The notes beneath the pieces were generated by a model. That model worked only from the letters and a program-made list of their open reading frames with translations. It did no database searches and was not told the origin of the DNA. This document shows, piece after piece, positions 43,187 to 54,766 of a stretch of DNA of 64,000 bases; the stretch's first letter is position 1, and every line of letters begins with the position of its first letter. The DNA is from Linanthus parryae (lineage: Eukaryota > Streptophyta > Magnoliopsida > Ericales > Polemoniaceae). The DNA is taken from contig JALGPY010000008.1 in assembly GCA_023055425.1 (NCBI GenBank), positions 7,450,501 to 7,514,500 of the forward strand. Direction: 5' to 3'. The position numbers and the translations under genes are program-made.

Positions 43187-44136
43187 CTACACTACTTTTT
43201 TAGGACGTATCTCAATGCCTTCCACAGTGAGGTCTGACCTGGGGATGCCGAATTCAACCTCCATCAGTACCATCTCCACTTCACCACCATGTCCATCACT
43301 GTAAAACTCTCCCAGTTCAATCTCCATCCACTTGTCTTTTCTCTCCATCGGAAGCCATCCTTCCTTCGGCTTGACTTGCCGATGCCTACTTTTCCCATCC
43401 TTCTTCAAATAAACAGTGCTGTAATCTTCTTCAAGCTCAAGCTTTTCCTTTCCTTCCCCGATGAAGCCAACTGATGTCTTCATGGGCACAGACACGATCC
43501 CACCATATCTGTCTGCTCCAACTCGGAACACGAGGTATGCTGTGTAGGTTGTGTTTGGGGACAGCAAGGAAGTGTCTATTTTGCCTCTTATTTCAAGCCA
43601 CCACACAAACAATAGATTCGCCACCTCTGCAAATCTGGAATGAAGAAGAAGAATATTGCAAACCCCATAAGTAACATTGACACAGGCCATGAAAAGTGTC
43701 TACTTGTTACATTTTGTGTACAATGCAAATAATCTAGAAGCTGTTAACAAAAAAAAGCAACCCGAAAAATAGTAAATTTCAGGTTTTGGCTACCTCCTAT
43801 ATGCGATCGTGTTCAAAGCGGTGGAAAACCAAATAAAATAAAATAAAATAAAATAAATCAATAACACCCTGTCACCCATCTACTGAAAGTTTGTTCTTCA
43901 CCTCATAAGTCTTTGTTGAAGAAGAAAGGGTACGAGTCCGATGTTCATAATTTTCAAAAATTGACCAAACAAAAACATGGCTAAAGACGATATGATGAAC
44001 TCTTATGAGGGTAACAACTTTGACTTGTTTACTGAGAGACGAGTTTACATTTTTGCCCTAGTACCTTCAAAAAATACTTGTATACATTAGTTTTTTCTTG
44101 CGCCTGACTTGATTTTCTGGCTCAGCCACTGTGTGT

Positions 44137-44183
<47 letters not shown>

Positions 44184-45830
44184 GGACCTTGACTGGGACG
44201 AAGTGATCCATTGCCAGTATTGTGGAGTATCTCCCCAGCTGATAGTAAGCTTTCTAGCTCCTAGCATGTAACACTTCTTCCCAGTTTCTTTATCCAACGC
44301 AAAACTCTGATAAGAGAAGAGCAGATGTTAGAAATACAGTCACAATTTAAAACATTTGCTTGAAGACACAAAAAGGACAGACATTTGCTATACGTTAACT
44401 GGATGTTAGATTCAAATAGACAAACACAGTCATGGGGAGTCCTAAAAGCAAAGAACGTGATAGTTTGTGTGCATCACTCAATCATAATGTTCGGTAACAC
44501 TCTAATTTACTTATCTACACGGTCGGGATATGTTTTATACTCTTGTGCTTTTCCTCCAGAGAACTTATGCTCAACAAAACAAATCCCCACCACAACTTAC
44601 AGATGCAGATCAGAAATCGATGAATGATGCATTCATGCCATTCTGAACCGAGTTATATCCTTTTTGCTGGGGATGGATCACTGATTTTTTTTATATATAT
44701 ATATTTTTGAGTGCAGGATCACTGAATTTATGCTGCTTAACAAAACATATCCCCACTAGAACTTACAAAGAACTTATATGCAGTAGATCATAGACTGGCT
44801 GTAGAAACTGATAATATTAATATCCTTTTTGTCATTGCAATGTCAAGTGCATTTTGAACTGCATTTGCAAGGTTATTAGAAAATCATTAAAAAAAAAAAA
44901 AAGAAAAAAGTTGGACAAATATGTCTGAAATTTTGACCCCAAAAAAATAGTATAAATCTGAACAGGTCCAGTAAGAATTCCTCTCAGGGACTTAAATGGA
45001 TACATTTAGGGCATGTTTGATGCAAGGATAAACAAGGGAGAATAGTAATAACAATACCAGTAGGGGATAATAACGGGCATTTGATGCAGGGATAATTTCA
45101 AGGGGGACTATATCCCCCCTTATTATCTATACTCCTATACAAGTATGGACCCAAAAAAATTTCATAAGGGGGACCGTGTTGAATACGCACGGTAAAAGCT
45201 GAGTTCATTATGCTATTTTAAAAATATAGGGGTGGCCGCTAGCATATGATTATATGTAAATATCCAAAATTATTAGGATAAATTTTGCTATTTTTCAAAA
45301 TGTAGGGGGGCATGGCTCTTGTTGCATTAGGCACAGGTCCGTCCCTGCCCCTGTATGCCTAAATCTAATCCCATGTAGGTGAGATTTAATACTAAAGTCT
45401 TAATACCCTTATTTCTACTTGTGCAAACAAACGTGCGTGCCCTTACTGTTGAGCTGGACATCTGCATTACTCATGATAGGTAGGAAATCAAGTGAGTAAA
45501 CATGAAATCTACTTGGATCAAGAAGGCAACAGTAAACATGAAATATACAGTAAGGTGGAGAATTACCATGGATCGGCCGTGGATGATGATGTGAGAGTCG
45601 GCGAGGAGGAAGAAGAGCTTCTTCTTGGTGTCCAACTCCTCCAACGGCGACGTCGATTTGGCGATGATCTGCTTGTAATCCGCCGGCAGGAGTTTCTCCC
45701 AGACGGAGTCGGAGCCGGCGACGGCTCGGAATCTGGTCGAGACCGCCGATGACCGGCACACGTCCCGAGGCGAACAGAGGGAGAGGATCGCCGATAAGAG
45801 GTCGCTGGGCAACGAGAGTGTGTAATCCAT
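43187..45830 (-). CDS. F-box protein with PP2 domain (PP2-B type), three exons
   Basis: Exons on the minus strand are 45567-45830, 44188-44306 and 43187-43634; 831 nt and 276 residues with frame kept. Residues about 4-45 are an F-box (LPSDLLSAILSLCSPRDVCR, VSTRFRAVAGSDSVWEKLLP). Residues about 95-275 are the phloem-protein-2 lectin-like domain (SFALDKETGKKCYMLGARKL, ISWGDTPQYWQW, WWLEIRGKID, EGWLPMERKDKWMEIELGEF). Known family role: the F-box joins an SCF ubiquitin ligase through SKP1, while the PP2 domain can bind glycans, suggesting recognition of glycosylated targets (inference). The start at 45830 matches the family N-terminus; an in-frame ATG at 45944 is too far upstream. The donor of exon 2 lies next to a GA/GT microsatellite (about 44130-44182). 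A broken relative lies 0.6 kb downstream. Confidence 0.93.
44130..44182. repeat. (GT)n(GA)n microsatellite just inside intron 2 of PP2-B
   Basis: Alternating GT and GC, then uninterrupted GT, then GAGAGA end about 5 nt from the exon 2 donor at 44187. On the sense strand this is a (CT)(CA) tract immediately after GTCCCTC. Length changes could affect splicing (inference). A second short repeat, (AAAAT)n, is at about 43830-43855 in the same intron. Confidence 0.85.
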
Positions 45831-45922
45831 CGCGATGATCTTCTTCTCAGTCTTCTGATGATATCTCCTGAATTTGTTGTTGCGATTATGATGATGATGA
45901 TTAAGAACCCTAATGGGCGTAG

Positions 45923-45929
45923 TTATATA
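45923..45929 (-). promoter_or_regulatory. Probable TATA box of PP2-B
   Basis: The minus strand reads CTATATAACT, about 95 nt upstream of the start codon at 45830, predicting a short 5' UTR. Position and sequence only. Confidence 0.5.
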
Positions 45930-46100
45930 GTGGTTTAACACCACCTAATCCCCGTCACCGACTTTGATTTCTTACCACTTCACCGACTTTGTTTTTTTAC
46001 GAGGGAAACCGCCTTACCACAAAAACGGATTAATTGCATTTTATCCCCTTTAGTTAGGGGTTTGTGCAAAAGTCTTTCATGAAGTTCCATGTGTTGCAAT

Positions 46101-46102
<2 letters not shown>

Positions 46103-46139
<37 letters not shown>
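46103..46139. repeat. Poly(T) tract of about 37 nt
   Basis: An uninterrupted T run upstream of the PP2-B promoter. On the minus strand it is a poly(A) of the kind left by retroposition, but no retrocopy was recognised next to it. Confidence 0.8.
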
Positions 46140-46142
<3 letters not shown>

Positions 46143-46241
46143 TTTGCATTCAACTCTTTCATTCATAATAAACAATCACAATTACAATTGATGAAAAGAG
46201 TATGAAATACAATTTAATATTACACATTTCATAATCTTGCC

Positions 46242-46751
46242 TAGGGGTGCACACGGATCGGATCGGTCCGGATTGAGGTTTAGTAAATCCGATCCGCCGG
46301 TTTACGGATCAAAACGGATCGGATTCAATCGGATCCACGGTTTTGCGGATCGGACCGGATTAATCCGCGGATCGTAAATTTTTTAAAATGTTTTTAAATA
46401 TGTTCAACTAACAAAGTAAACAATATTATACAATTATTATTTAGTATAACTTTTAGTTAACGTACAAAATATCTTCCTCTTTATATCATCCAAAATCAAA
46501 ATTATTCAACACAATATTGATAAGTAATGACATTACTAAGTCAAAGTTACCATTAGAATAAATCATATTGATGAAATTAGTAAAAATAACATAATAATAA
46601 GCATAAACGGATCAAACGGATTGACAGATCGGATCGGATTTATATTTCTTGATCCTAGTCCGATCCGTCACGGATCGGTTCGGACCCAATCTGTCACGGA
46701 TCGAACGGATTTGCGGATCGGTTCGGATTGACGGATTTTTGTGCACCCCTA
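46242..46751. mobile_element. hAT-type non-autonomous element, 8-bp TSD, dense CGGATC subterminal repeats
   Basis: The duplication ATCTTGCC lies at 46234-46241 and 46752-46759. Termini TAGGGGTGCACA and TGTGCACCCCTA are perfect inverted repeats. The first 135 bp and last 140 bp are packed with CGGATC/GATCCG words in both orientations around an AT-rich core. Eight-base duplications and clustered subterminal motifs are hAT hallmarks, the motifs serving as likely transposase-binding sites. 510 bp long, no coding sequence. Confidence 0.88.
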
Positions 46752-46994
46752 ATCTTGCCTACACAATTTGTAAATATCTATGAAGAAAAAATTGGAATCT
46801 GTGCTTCAAACGATTCATGGATTTTTTTACGCTCCAACTTCACCACCAATTGGCTTAAATGCTTTTTGTCCTCCATCATTCGGGGTAACAAGAGGGGTGA
46901 AGAAAATAATTCGTCCCTTACGATAGCAGAATTCGGACTCCACAAGAATTTCATAGCGAAACTGCAAGACCATGTGAAACAATACACCACACTT

Positions 46995-47165
46995 ATGCGG
47001 TAGATTAGTACCTTATTGTAGATAAAAACCGCATTAGGCGGTAGTTGACCGCTCTTTGGATGAAGAGAACCTCTCCTATGCGGTAGTTGGCCGCCCCTAG
47101 GCGGAAGAGAACCGCTTCCAAACGGTAGTTGGCCGTCATTTGAACGAGGAAAACCGCTCTTAGAC
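46995..47165. repeat. Minisatellite with GCGGTAGTTG units
   Basis: Three to four units of about 42 bp each start GCGGTAGTTG.CCG or a variant and contain GAAGAGAACC or GAGGAAAACCGC. Coding of a repeat protein is not supported, since units differ in length and frames are not conserved. The flanks to 47830 show no gene. Confidence 0.65.
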
Positions 47166-47838
47166 GATAGAAACTGAAAATACATAAAGAAATCAACAAA
47201 AATCGACAACAAGAAGAACAGGGGACTCGCCGGTGGCGAGCCCCTATGATTGACGAAACAAAAATGGAGATCAAGTTTTGTTCAAACATAGAGAGTTTGA
47301 AGTGGGTTATTATGGGAGTAGATAGTAATCATAAATGTGGTGCCGTAGGGGGCGTCATTTGACATTATAGTAATTGAATTCTTTGTAATGTGATTTTTTA
47401 AACCCATTACATCATCAATATTTAAATTCAAGGTATTGTAAAAGAAAAAGATATAAAACATGAGAAAACATATCTATAGAAAGGAAGAAGAAGACGTGGT
47501 AGAGTAGGAGGTGTAGGAGAAGGATGGCACCGCCACTCTGCAGCTGAAGGAGAAGAAAAGTGACGACGACGGCCAAACACTTGCGTCCGTTGCAGCCTCT
47601 GCTGACCTAAGTCGATGAAATACTCCGTATTTTATTTTGGGGCCTTTTTATAATTTTGAAGAGGATTGAGGCTCTCAAGTATATATTACATTTATCATAT
47701 TACATGAAATTTAATTGTATTTTTCTAAAGATAAGGGGCGTCATTTGACATTATAGTAATCATCTAGTAGTTAGGTTTATTCAAAAATACCCTTAATTAA
47801 TAGAAATTTTGAAACCACCAAAACTCTTTTGAGCTCTA

Positions 47839-48096
47839 CCACTCTGTCCCAGCTCTTTCTTCTCAATTTGACTTTTGTCACTATTCACTGGGTCACTTTG
47901 ACCCGGTGATTTGAATAGCAAACCGATGTAATTTTTTGATAATTTTTTCATGGTGTTGTAGAGTAAAATGTGCTCTATAATATGGTGAACAAGTTACCAA
48001 AAAATCGTATCATTTTGCTATCCAAATCACCCGGTCAAAGTGATCCAGATACGAGTCAAAAAAGTCAGATGAGAAAAAAGAGCTGGGACGGACTGG
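47839..48096. mobile_element. Stowaway MITE
   Basis: The ends CCACTCTGTCCCAGCTC and GAGCTGGGACGGACTGG are flanked by TA at 47837-47838 and 48097-48098. It is a sister of 40729-40975 with the same hairpin arms. Confidence 0.88.
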
Positions 48097-48387
48097 TATC
48101 AAACTAACCCGAAAGTGATGCCACACTCCACTATGCCTAGTCACACCCCACTCACAAGAGAATCACTCAATACGTTGTATCATTTCGCTACAAAAACTCC
48201 AAAGGAAGTGCACGCTCAGCTCTCACATCCAACACTCAATCACTCTGCCATCACTGTCAAGCTCTCTCTTACTCTCTCCACAACCAATCTCTCCCTCTAA
48301 AATGCATTTCCTGGATTTTTTATTTACCCTCATAAGATTCCATTTTCTAATTTCTAAAATATGAAATTCAAGTCTAAGGTCATACTA

Positions 48388-48825
48388 TGAGCATGTTTGG
48401 TTCCAGCTTAAAATCTCAATAATCTGATGAAAATAATCTGGGGTGAATAAGCTGGCTGAAATTATAATCTGAAAACTGTTTGGTATGCATTGAAAATCTT
48501 GAATTAAAATTTAATTGCGTTTGGCAACACTTGCAGCTTTTACTATCAAATTTATAAAAAATGTCATTATTTGAACTTATGATACATCTAATATGTTATG
48601 CGTTTGAACAATATACAATTCATGCATTAAAAAGATGGTAGAGTATGGTATTTCAGACACTATACCTAAAAAATCTCCAAAATCGGAGATTATATAATCT
48701 GGAGATTATTAGCCAACTTAAATTAAAATCTGACTCAAAAAATCTACAAAACAAACGAGATTAAATTTTGTGGCAGATTTTAATCTCAAATGAGATTCAA
48801 ATTGCGAACCAAACAAGCACTATAC
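48388..48825. mobile_element. MITE-like element with GTTTGGTTC termini
   Basis: The left GCATGTTTGGTTCCAG and right GCGAACCAAACAAGC are inverted. Inner segments repeat AATCTGGAGATTATT and AATCTCAAATGAGATT words. ACTAT occurs on both outer sides, but the duplication is not clean. The surrounding 48100-49500 has no recognised gene. Confidence 0.55.
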
Positions 48826-49505
48826 GTTGGGGGGAGTCATTTTATTCATATTATTCAATAATCCAAGCTCTCTAGACTCTTTGCAAGTAACATTCTTGTT
48901 CTCACCTCTCTTCTAAGCAATTATCTCCCATCTTTATGTTTCTGTAAAAAAGCAAGTAAGAAAACTCGATGACTTGAGCTTGCATGTTTCTTTGTACTTG
49001 GAAATATGAAGACTCAAGCACGCATATTCACTCATGAACTTGAAATTGATATTTTAAGCACTAATGTGTTTTTTTGCTGTGAATATATCAAGTAACTAGC
49101 ACAAAATCTTATCTTGACTTGCATGTGTCTTGACATGATTGAGGTTGTGATTTACGTGTTAGACTAATGATTTACACTTTGATGTTTCAATTTTACCTTA
49201 TCTAGCATCGTTTGTGTTCATTTGGTTGATTTTGAGTATGTTAGAATTCAGAACAGAGCTTGCATCTAATATGGTTGCTCAAACTTAAGCCCCTCCATAA
49301 ATTGAAATTGTATTTTTCTCACAAATCAGACTCAGTGCAGAGTCGACTGTAAAAAAAAATCAGGCTTGATCATTTCTGGTTATTTAGTTATGATTTTGCA
49401 AGGTAAACTTCTTCATAGTTAATTTTGCAGTGGAATAAACATTTCTTCTTGAATTCATTTGGGTTCCATCTTTTTTTACTGTAGAAACTAGACATAAATT
49501 AGTTG

Positions 49506-50640
49506 GTTGGACATTCACTTTTCACACTTTTGAGTTGGTTGGACATGCTACATAGAGTGGGAGAGAGATGTGTTGGTGGCGTGGTTGTAGCACTAATAGT
49601 TGGTAGTAGTATTAGTAGATTGGAGAAGAAGAAATAGTCTGTCTGGTCTAGTGGTTAAGGCCCTGATACAGTTCATTGGGGTCTCGAATTTGATGCTACC
49701 CTGAAGTAGTGGACTTAAGTTAGAATATGATTTACATTATGCTTTATGTTTTGGCAACAAATGAAAGCAGGTTGGAAAAGAAGAAGAATGAGAGGGAAAT
49801 AATTTATTTAACGTTGTTACAGTTGGTGTTAGAGCAAAGACATTAAAGTGAAACTTAAGTGAGAAGACATTTAAATCCAATATTTTTAAAAGTAACCAAT
49901 GCTAAGTTTGACTTGAACTTAAAATCGATAAGGCAAGATAAACTGGTAAGTAAAATCTGAATAAGACAGGGATTTAGAGTTCTGTCTCAATTTTAAAATT
50001 TTGTAGGTCTCACTTTTTGAAGGTCTATATTTTGAAGTACCACGTTTTTACGTTACCATCTATGTAAGTTTGAATAATCAATCAGTCTAGTTCGTCGTAT
50101 CTTATATGTATCATAACACAAAAGTTCAACTGAGGCAACTTTTATAACTTTAATAGTAAAACATACCAATGACGTCAAACGTGCTTATATTTTAACTTTT
50201 TTTTTATGCGATGCCAACTTTTAGATTATAATCTCAGTCATTTATTCACACCAAGTTATTATTATCAACAGATTATTGACATTTTACGTTGGAACCAAAC
50301 AAGCTCTTAGGCTCAAACAAAACGAATTACCATGTAGGTAGAAAGTATGCACATCACTTGCCACCCAATTTTTCACACTCTTGAGTTGGTTGGACATGCT
50401 ATAGACAGGGCAAGATAAAGAGAGAGAGAGGTGTGTTTATGTCGCGGTTGTAGCACAAATAGTTGGTTGTATTAGTAGATCGGAAAAGAATTAGCCGTCT
50501 ACCCCAATAATTAAAGCCCTGATACAATTCATTAAGGTATCGAGTTTGATGTTACCATGCAATAGTGGACTAAGTTAGAATGCGATTCACACAATGTTTG
50601 TGGTTAAATAGAAAAAACAAAAAAAAAGGACAGTTGGAGA
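49506..50640. repeat. Direct repeat pair containing a SINE-like tRNA-derived segment
   Basis: Copy one (about 49506-49745) and copy two (about 50360-50600) share GAGTTGGTTGGACATGCTA, GTGGTTGTAGCAC.AATAGTTGGT-like text and GTAGTGGACT.AGTTAGAAT-like text. Copy one carries an A-box-like TGGTCTAGTGG (49644-49654) and a B-box-like GGTCTCGAATTT (49679-49690), as in a tRNA-derived SINE; copy two has decayed boxes. The spacing is a little short for a tRNA, so the RNA-polymerase-III call is tentative. Confidence 0.55.
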
Positions 50641-50727
50641 AGAAGAAGAATGAGAGAGGGATAATTTATCAAAGTATATAAAAATTTGGGGGTAAAAATA
50701 ACAATTCAGGGGCATCGGGCTGACTAC

Positions 50728-51168
50728 GAGCCCGTTTGGTAATGCTTTTGCTTTCTAGAACACTGCTTTTCAAATTTAAAGTAATATTTATGTGTTTGGT
50801 AAATTTTTATTTTTCTACTTTCTAGAAAGCAACTGCTTCCCCACAACAGCTTTTGAAAAGCAGAAGAGGGGTTGCTTTCTACGAACTGTTTTTTGATTAA
50901 TTTACTATTTGACATCATTATCCATAAATAAATATTAATAATATATTATTACAATAGTAATATTTATTATATCATGTCCGAAATGGTCGTTTCGACATTT
51001 ACAAGTCTAAAGCACTAATTACCAAATACAAAATGTCAAAAGGACTTTTCCACCGTAGATTATATATGGAGTTCACAAAACATTTTTTGTGCAGATTCTC
51101 ACAGCAGCTTTCTCACCGTGCTTCCTACACAGCAGCTTTCTAAACCGCCACAGCATTACCAAACTAGA
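50728..51168. mobile_element. MITE-like element with GTTTGGTAATGC termini
   Basis: The left CGTTTGGTAATGCTTTTGCT is matched by CAGCATTACCAAAC at the right, enclosing about 440 bp with subterminal GCTTTCTAGAA and AGCTTTCTAAA words. No coding sequence. Confidence 0.55.
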
Positions 51169-51239
51169 CCTACTTGTCATGCCTCGGGGGTGGTTTGTGC
51201 AATTTATCCAAAGAAAAACCTTGTTTGGACATTTAATTG

Positions 51240-51605
51240 GTTGCCATGGTGGCAGGACGGGTCGACTCGCGTCTCAAAATGGCCCGACTTGTGCCTAAGA
51301 GGGGCCGACCCGGCCCGAGGACGAACCCCTCTGCCTATAATCCGCACCCGACCCGCTCAACATAGAATTCAGCCCGTGCAAATCACCCCCTCCCCCCCCC
51401 CCCCCCACCCCCCCGCGTCGTGCACGACCCGCGCAAAAACGGTCCCTCCGACACAGCCCGTGCACAACCCGCCCCCCATACAACCCTGCACGTGGAGAGT
51501 TTCGCGCATTCCGGACCTGGCTTGCTCCACCCTCTGACACCGCCCCCAGCCCGCCCTTCTTCAGCACGGCCCGACCCGGCCGGCCCGCTCTCAGACTGGC
51601 ACATC
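51240..51605. mobile_element. GC-rich repeat element upstream of the F-box gene
   Basis: This 365-bp block is strongly GC-rich in an AT-rich region. It contains many GGCCCG/CGGGCC and GACCCG words in both orientations plus C runs near 51392-51416. Such subterminal word clusters occur in hAT-type elements similar to 46242-46751, but clear termini were not found. Open frames here are low-complexity Pro/Arg/Gly text and not genes. It ends about 430 bp before the F-box start codon. Confidence 0.55.
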
Positions 51606-52031
51606 TATATTATAAATTAGGACGGTTGACTTTAAAATGTCTTTTAGACCATTAGATTGAATTAACCCTAGCTATTAGATCTCACCTATCTTCCATTTAG
51701 TTACCCACTACTTAACTACCCGCTCCTTTTATCATAATTATAAAAAAATAACTTCCTTTGTTCCTGATTGTTTTCGTTTTCTGTCCATGTTTGTAGATAA
51801 AAATACTCATGTTATTTATGACATTACAATAGGTGAAACGTGTTTTTTTGGAGTAGTGCCCCCTAGTACCGTATATTCCATCAAATCTCGTACAAACCCT
51901 GAAACCAGAGACCAGGTCCAAATCAACACCATTTCCAACACAATTGCTGGGTTAGCCCAGGTTGATTCCAAAGCAAAATCGCCTCCATCGCCGTCGTCTC
52001 CTCCTGCAAACCCCACCGGAAAAACCCACCA

Positions 52032-53210
52032 ATGGCATCCAAAACCAGTCCCACCCATCCCCAACCCAAAAGAATCAAACCCACCCACAAAAACCCAACC
52101 CAATCTCAACCCCCCAACCAATTACCTCCCATCCCAGAAGAGGTAATCGCCGAAATACTCACCAGACTCCCCGTAAAGTCCCTCCTCCGCTTCAGATCCG
52201 TCTGCAAACCATGGCGTGACTTCATCTCCAACACCCACTTCGTCAAATCCCATCTCACCATCACATTATCTAACAAAAACAATCACACCCACCGTAGTAA
52301 TCTCATCATAAGCTGTATTCGCCCAAAGTTTGACCTCAAATCGTGCTCTGTAGCTTCACTGTTCGACGAAATGTCTGAATCACCTCAAAGTATGGATTAC
52401 CCCATGAAAGACCCTTATAGTGCAGTCTGGGTTGTGGGTTCTTGTAATGGGCTTGTGTGTGTCGCCATTGAAGAAGAGACTGTGTTTCTCTGGAACCCAT
52501 CAATCAAAAGATGGAAGGAATTGGTTGATTCTGGCATTAGAAAGCAATATGGTTGCTATGTGATTTATGGGTTTGGTTATGATGTTATTGGGGATGATTA
52601 CAAGATGGTTAGGATCTTTTGCTTTGTGGGTGTTGGTGGTTCTTATAAGACTGAGGTGAAGATTTATAGTTTGAAGGATGATTCATGGAAGAGGATTGGG
52701 GGTTTCCCACATGGCATTCCTTTAGATGATTCTGGTAAATTTGCTAATGGGTTTCTCCATTGGGCTGCTTCTGGTACACTTGGGTCCAACACTAGTTGGA
52801 AGATTGTTTCTCTTGATTTGTCGAATGAGACGTATGGGGAGGTTTTGCAACCTGATTATGGAGAGCCTTGTTTGAATATGACCTTGGGGGTTTTAGATGG
52901 GTGTCTCTGTGTGATGAGTAACTATGTTGGCGTTCGTGCCGATGTTTGGGTGATGAAGAGTTATGGGTTGAGAGAATCATGGACTAAGGTTGCTGCAATA
53001 CCTTATGATCCCCATGTTACGGATAACATGATTTTTCAGTACTCCGCGCCTCTGTGGCTTTCCAAGGATGGTGAGATTTTGTTTGAATATGCCTCGAAGT
53101 TGAAATTGTTCAATCCGAAAGATGGTACATTCAGGGATCCCAAGACGCAAAACATACCCGAGTGTTTTGAAGCACATACTTATGTTGAGAGCTTAGTTTC
53201 ACCCAGCTGA
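52032..53210 (+). CDS. F-box protein with F-box-associated (FBA) domain, CPR30-like, single exon
   Basis: Uninterrupted 392-residue ORF. After a Pro/Lys/Thr-rich N-terminus, residues about 31-75 form the F-box (LPPIPEEVIAEILTRLPVKS, LLRFRSVCKPWRDFISN). Residues about 130-370 form the FBA region: VVGSCNGLVCVAIEEETVFL, WNPSIKRWKEL, YGFGYDVIGDDYKMVRIFCF, VKIYSLKDDSWKRIGG and ANGFLHWAASG. Known role: SCF substrate receptors of this plant family (CPR1/CPR30 and many others) select proteins for ubiquitination. The target here is unknown, since the family is large and fast-evolving. Intronless structure is normal. Start chosen because it is the first Met in frame and gives usual length. No inactivating changes seen. 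Confidence 0.93.
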   Translation: MASKTSPTHPQPKRIKPTHKNPTQSQPPNQLPPIPEEVIAEILTRLPVKSLLRFRSVCKPWRDFISNTHFVKSHLTITLSNKNNHTHRSNLIISCIRPKFDLKSCSVASLFDEMSESPQSMDYPMKDPYSAVWVVGSCNGLVCVAIEEETVFLWNPSIKRWKELVDSGIRKQYGCYVIYGFGYDVIGDDYKMVRIFCFVGVGGSYKTEVKIYSLKDDSWKRIGGFPHGIPLDDSGKFANGFLHWAASGTLGSNTSWKIVSLDLSNETYGEVLQPDYGEPCLNMTLGVLDGCLCVMSNYVGVRADVWVMKSYGLRESWTKVAAIPYDPHVTDNMIFQYSAPLWLSKDGEILFEYASKLKLFNPKDGTFRDPKTQNIPECFEAHTYVESLVSPS

Positions 53211-54735
53211 AGACATGATTCCCGGAGCAACGCTAACGGAGAATAAGGTTAAATCATGTTTACTGTTACTATTTCATGCTGTATCCGTCATTTTGTTATT
53301 TCGTTTCTGTTCATTACATACGAGATTATATGAAATCTGAAAAAGTTGTGGGGAAGTTCATAGTTGTGCCTTAGCTAATTGTGAGAAACAATAGTAGAAG
53401 TATGGGGTTGCAGAGTTAATTTTGATGTTTCTCTCTGGATTTGGTAGTTGCTGGTGGAAGAAATTGCGTTTTTTAGCATACCATTAACACCTAGATATAA
53501 GAGTTCTTTCTAGGTTCTAATGTTAATCTTATGCTTAGAGTTTGAGTCACATGAAAGAATGATGCTGCAAATACACTCTTTCCGAGGGGATTTTTTTTTC
53601 ACAAAAAAGAGAGAAGATGTTGATATTCAAACATATATGATCAAACGAGTTTTCTTTAACTTCAATGGCGAAAGTACTGTGTAATAATCTTAGGAGTAGT
53701 AAAAACTTAAAAGCATTGAATTCCAAGATGAGGATGTTAGAGAGACTAGAACTACGATTTGTCATCCAAATCATGCATCTGTTGTACTAAATTCCAACGC
53801 CTCTTTTAAAAACGCTAGGGGGAAAACTCAATGCCAGAAAATCCAGGAAGGCTAGTTCTGTTCCCCTGCCTATGGCCATGCTCGGTTTTTGTAGAAAATG
53901 AATGAAATTAATCTTATCATTTTGTGTTCTTCCATCCGTTATCCTCTGTCAGTTATTAGTGTATCCAGTTTCATCTTGAAAAAAATCGGCAACTTTGCTT
54001 AGTTTCATAGTTTCAGCTAGTTGGTCAATCTCTTAAAGGTAGCTCCATGTCCTGAGGTATGGTTTTTTTACATTAGTGCACATTTTTGCTACTTCTTTAT
54101 TTCTTTGTGAGGTAATAGTTGACTTAATGACAATATGGCTGTGTTTGAGTGATTGGGCTCCGTCATCTATTAGTAGGTAAGATTAGTACTGCGAGTTGAA
54201 GAGGAGCGAATTTAAAGTTATTTTCGTCTAGAAATTATGTTTTCACATTCTAACTTGATTGACTTTTCCCTCTATCCAAAATTCCTTTAAAAGTCAGCTC
54301 AAGTGAAATACTCTTCTAAACGTCCAAATGCAATACCTTATATATGCTGATAGCTACTAGCTAGCCTGTGAAGAAGATATGTACTTCAAAGTAATCTTAC
54401 TAATCACATGGCGCCAATATGAATTCGTAGGGAAAGCAGCGACGGACACGGCGGGAACAGTCGAAAATGGTCAAACCTTTATGTGTTAGATATGCTAAAG
54501 CTTTTGCCAAAAGCAACACACGGCGCTAAGGAGTTGTAATTAACATACAGTTCCAAGCTCCTGTATTTTTTTGGAAACTATTGTACCTTCCTAAGCTCAA
54601 ACCTCACTACTGTTGCGATATCTTTCACAAAATGAAACGGCCATATCATCTATATTTACCAGCGAACACAATGCAAGATGAAACAGTACCTGTTTCCCGG
54701 GGTGGGGCCATGTGGGGTGCCACCCCTTGCCGCCC

Positions 54736-54766
<31 letters not shown>

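Noticed and set aside
43474..43674. Plus-strand open frames over PP2-B exon 3
   Set aside because: Antisense shadows of the PP2 domain coding sequence.
51118..51620. Several Pro/Arg/Gly-rich open frames on both strands
   Set aside because: They arise from the GC-rich element with C runs, where stop codons are rare. Low complexity in all frames.
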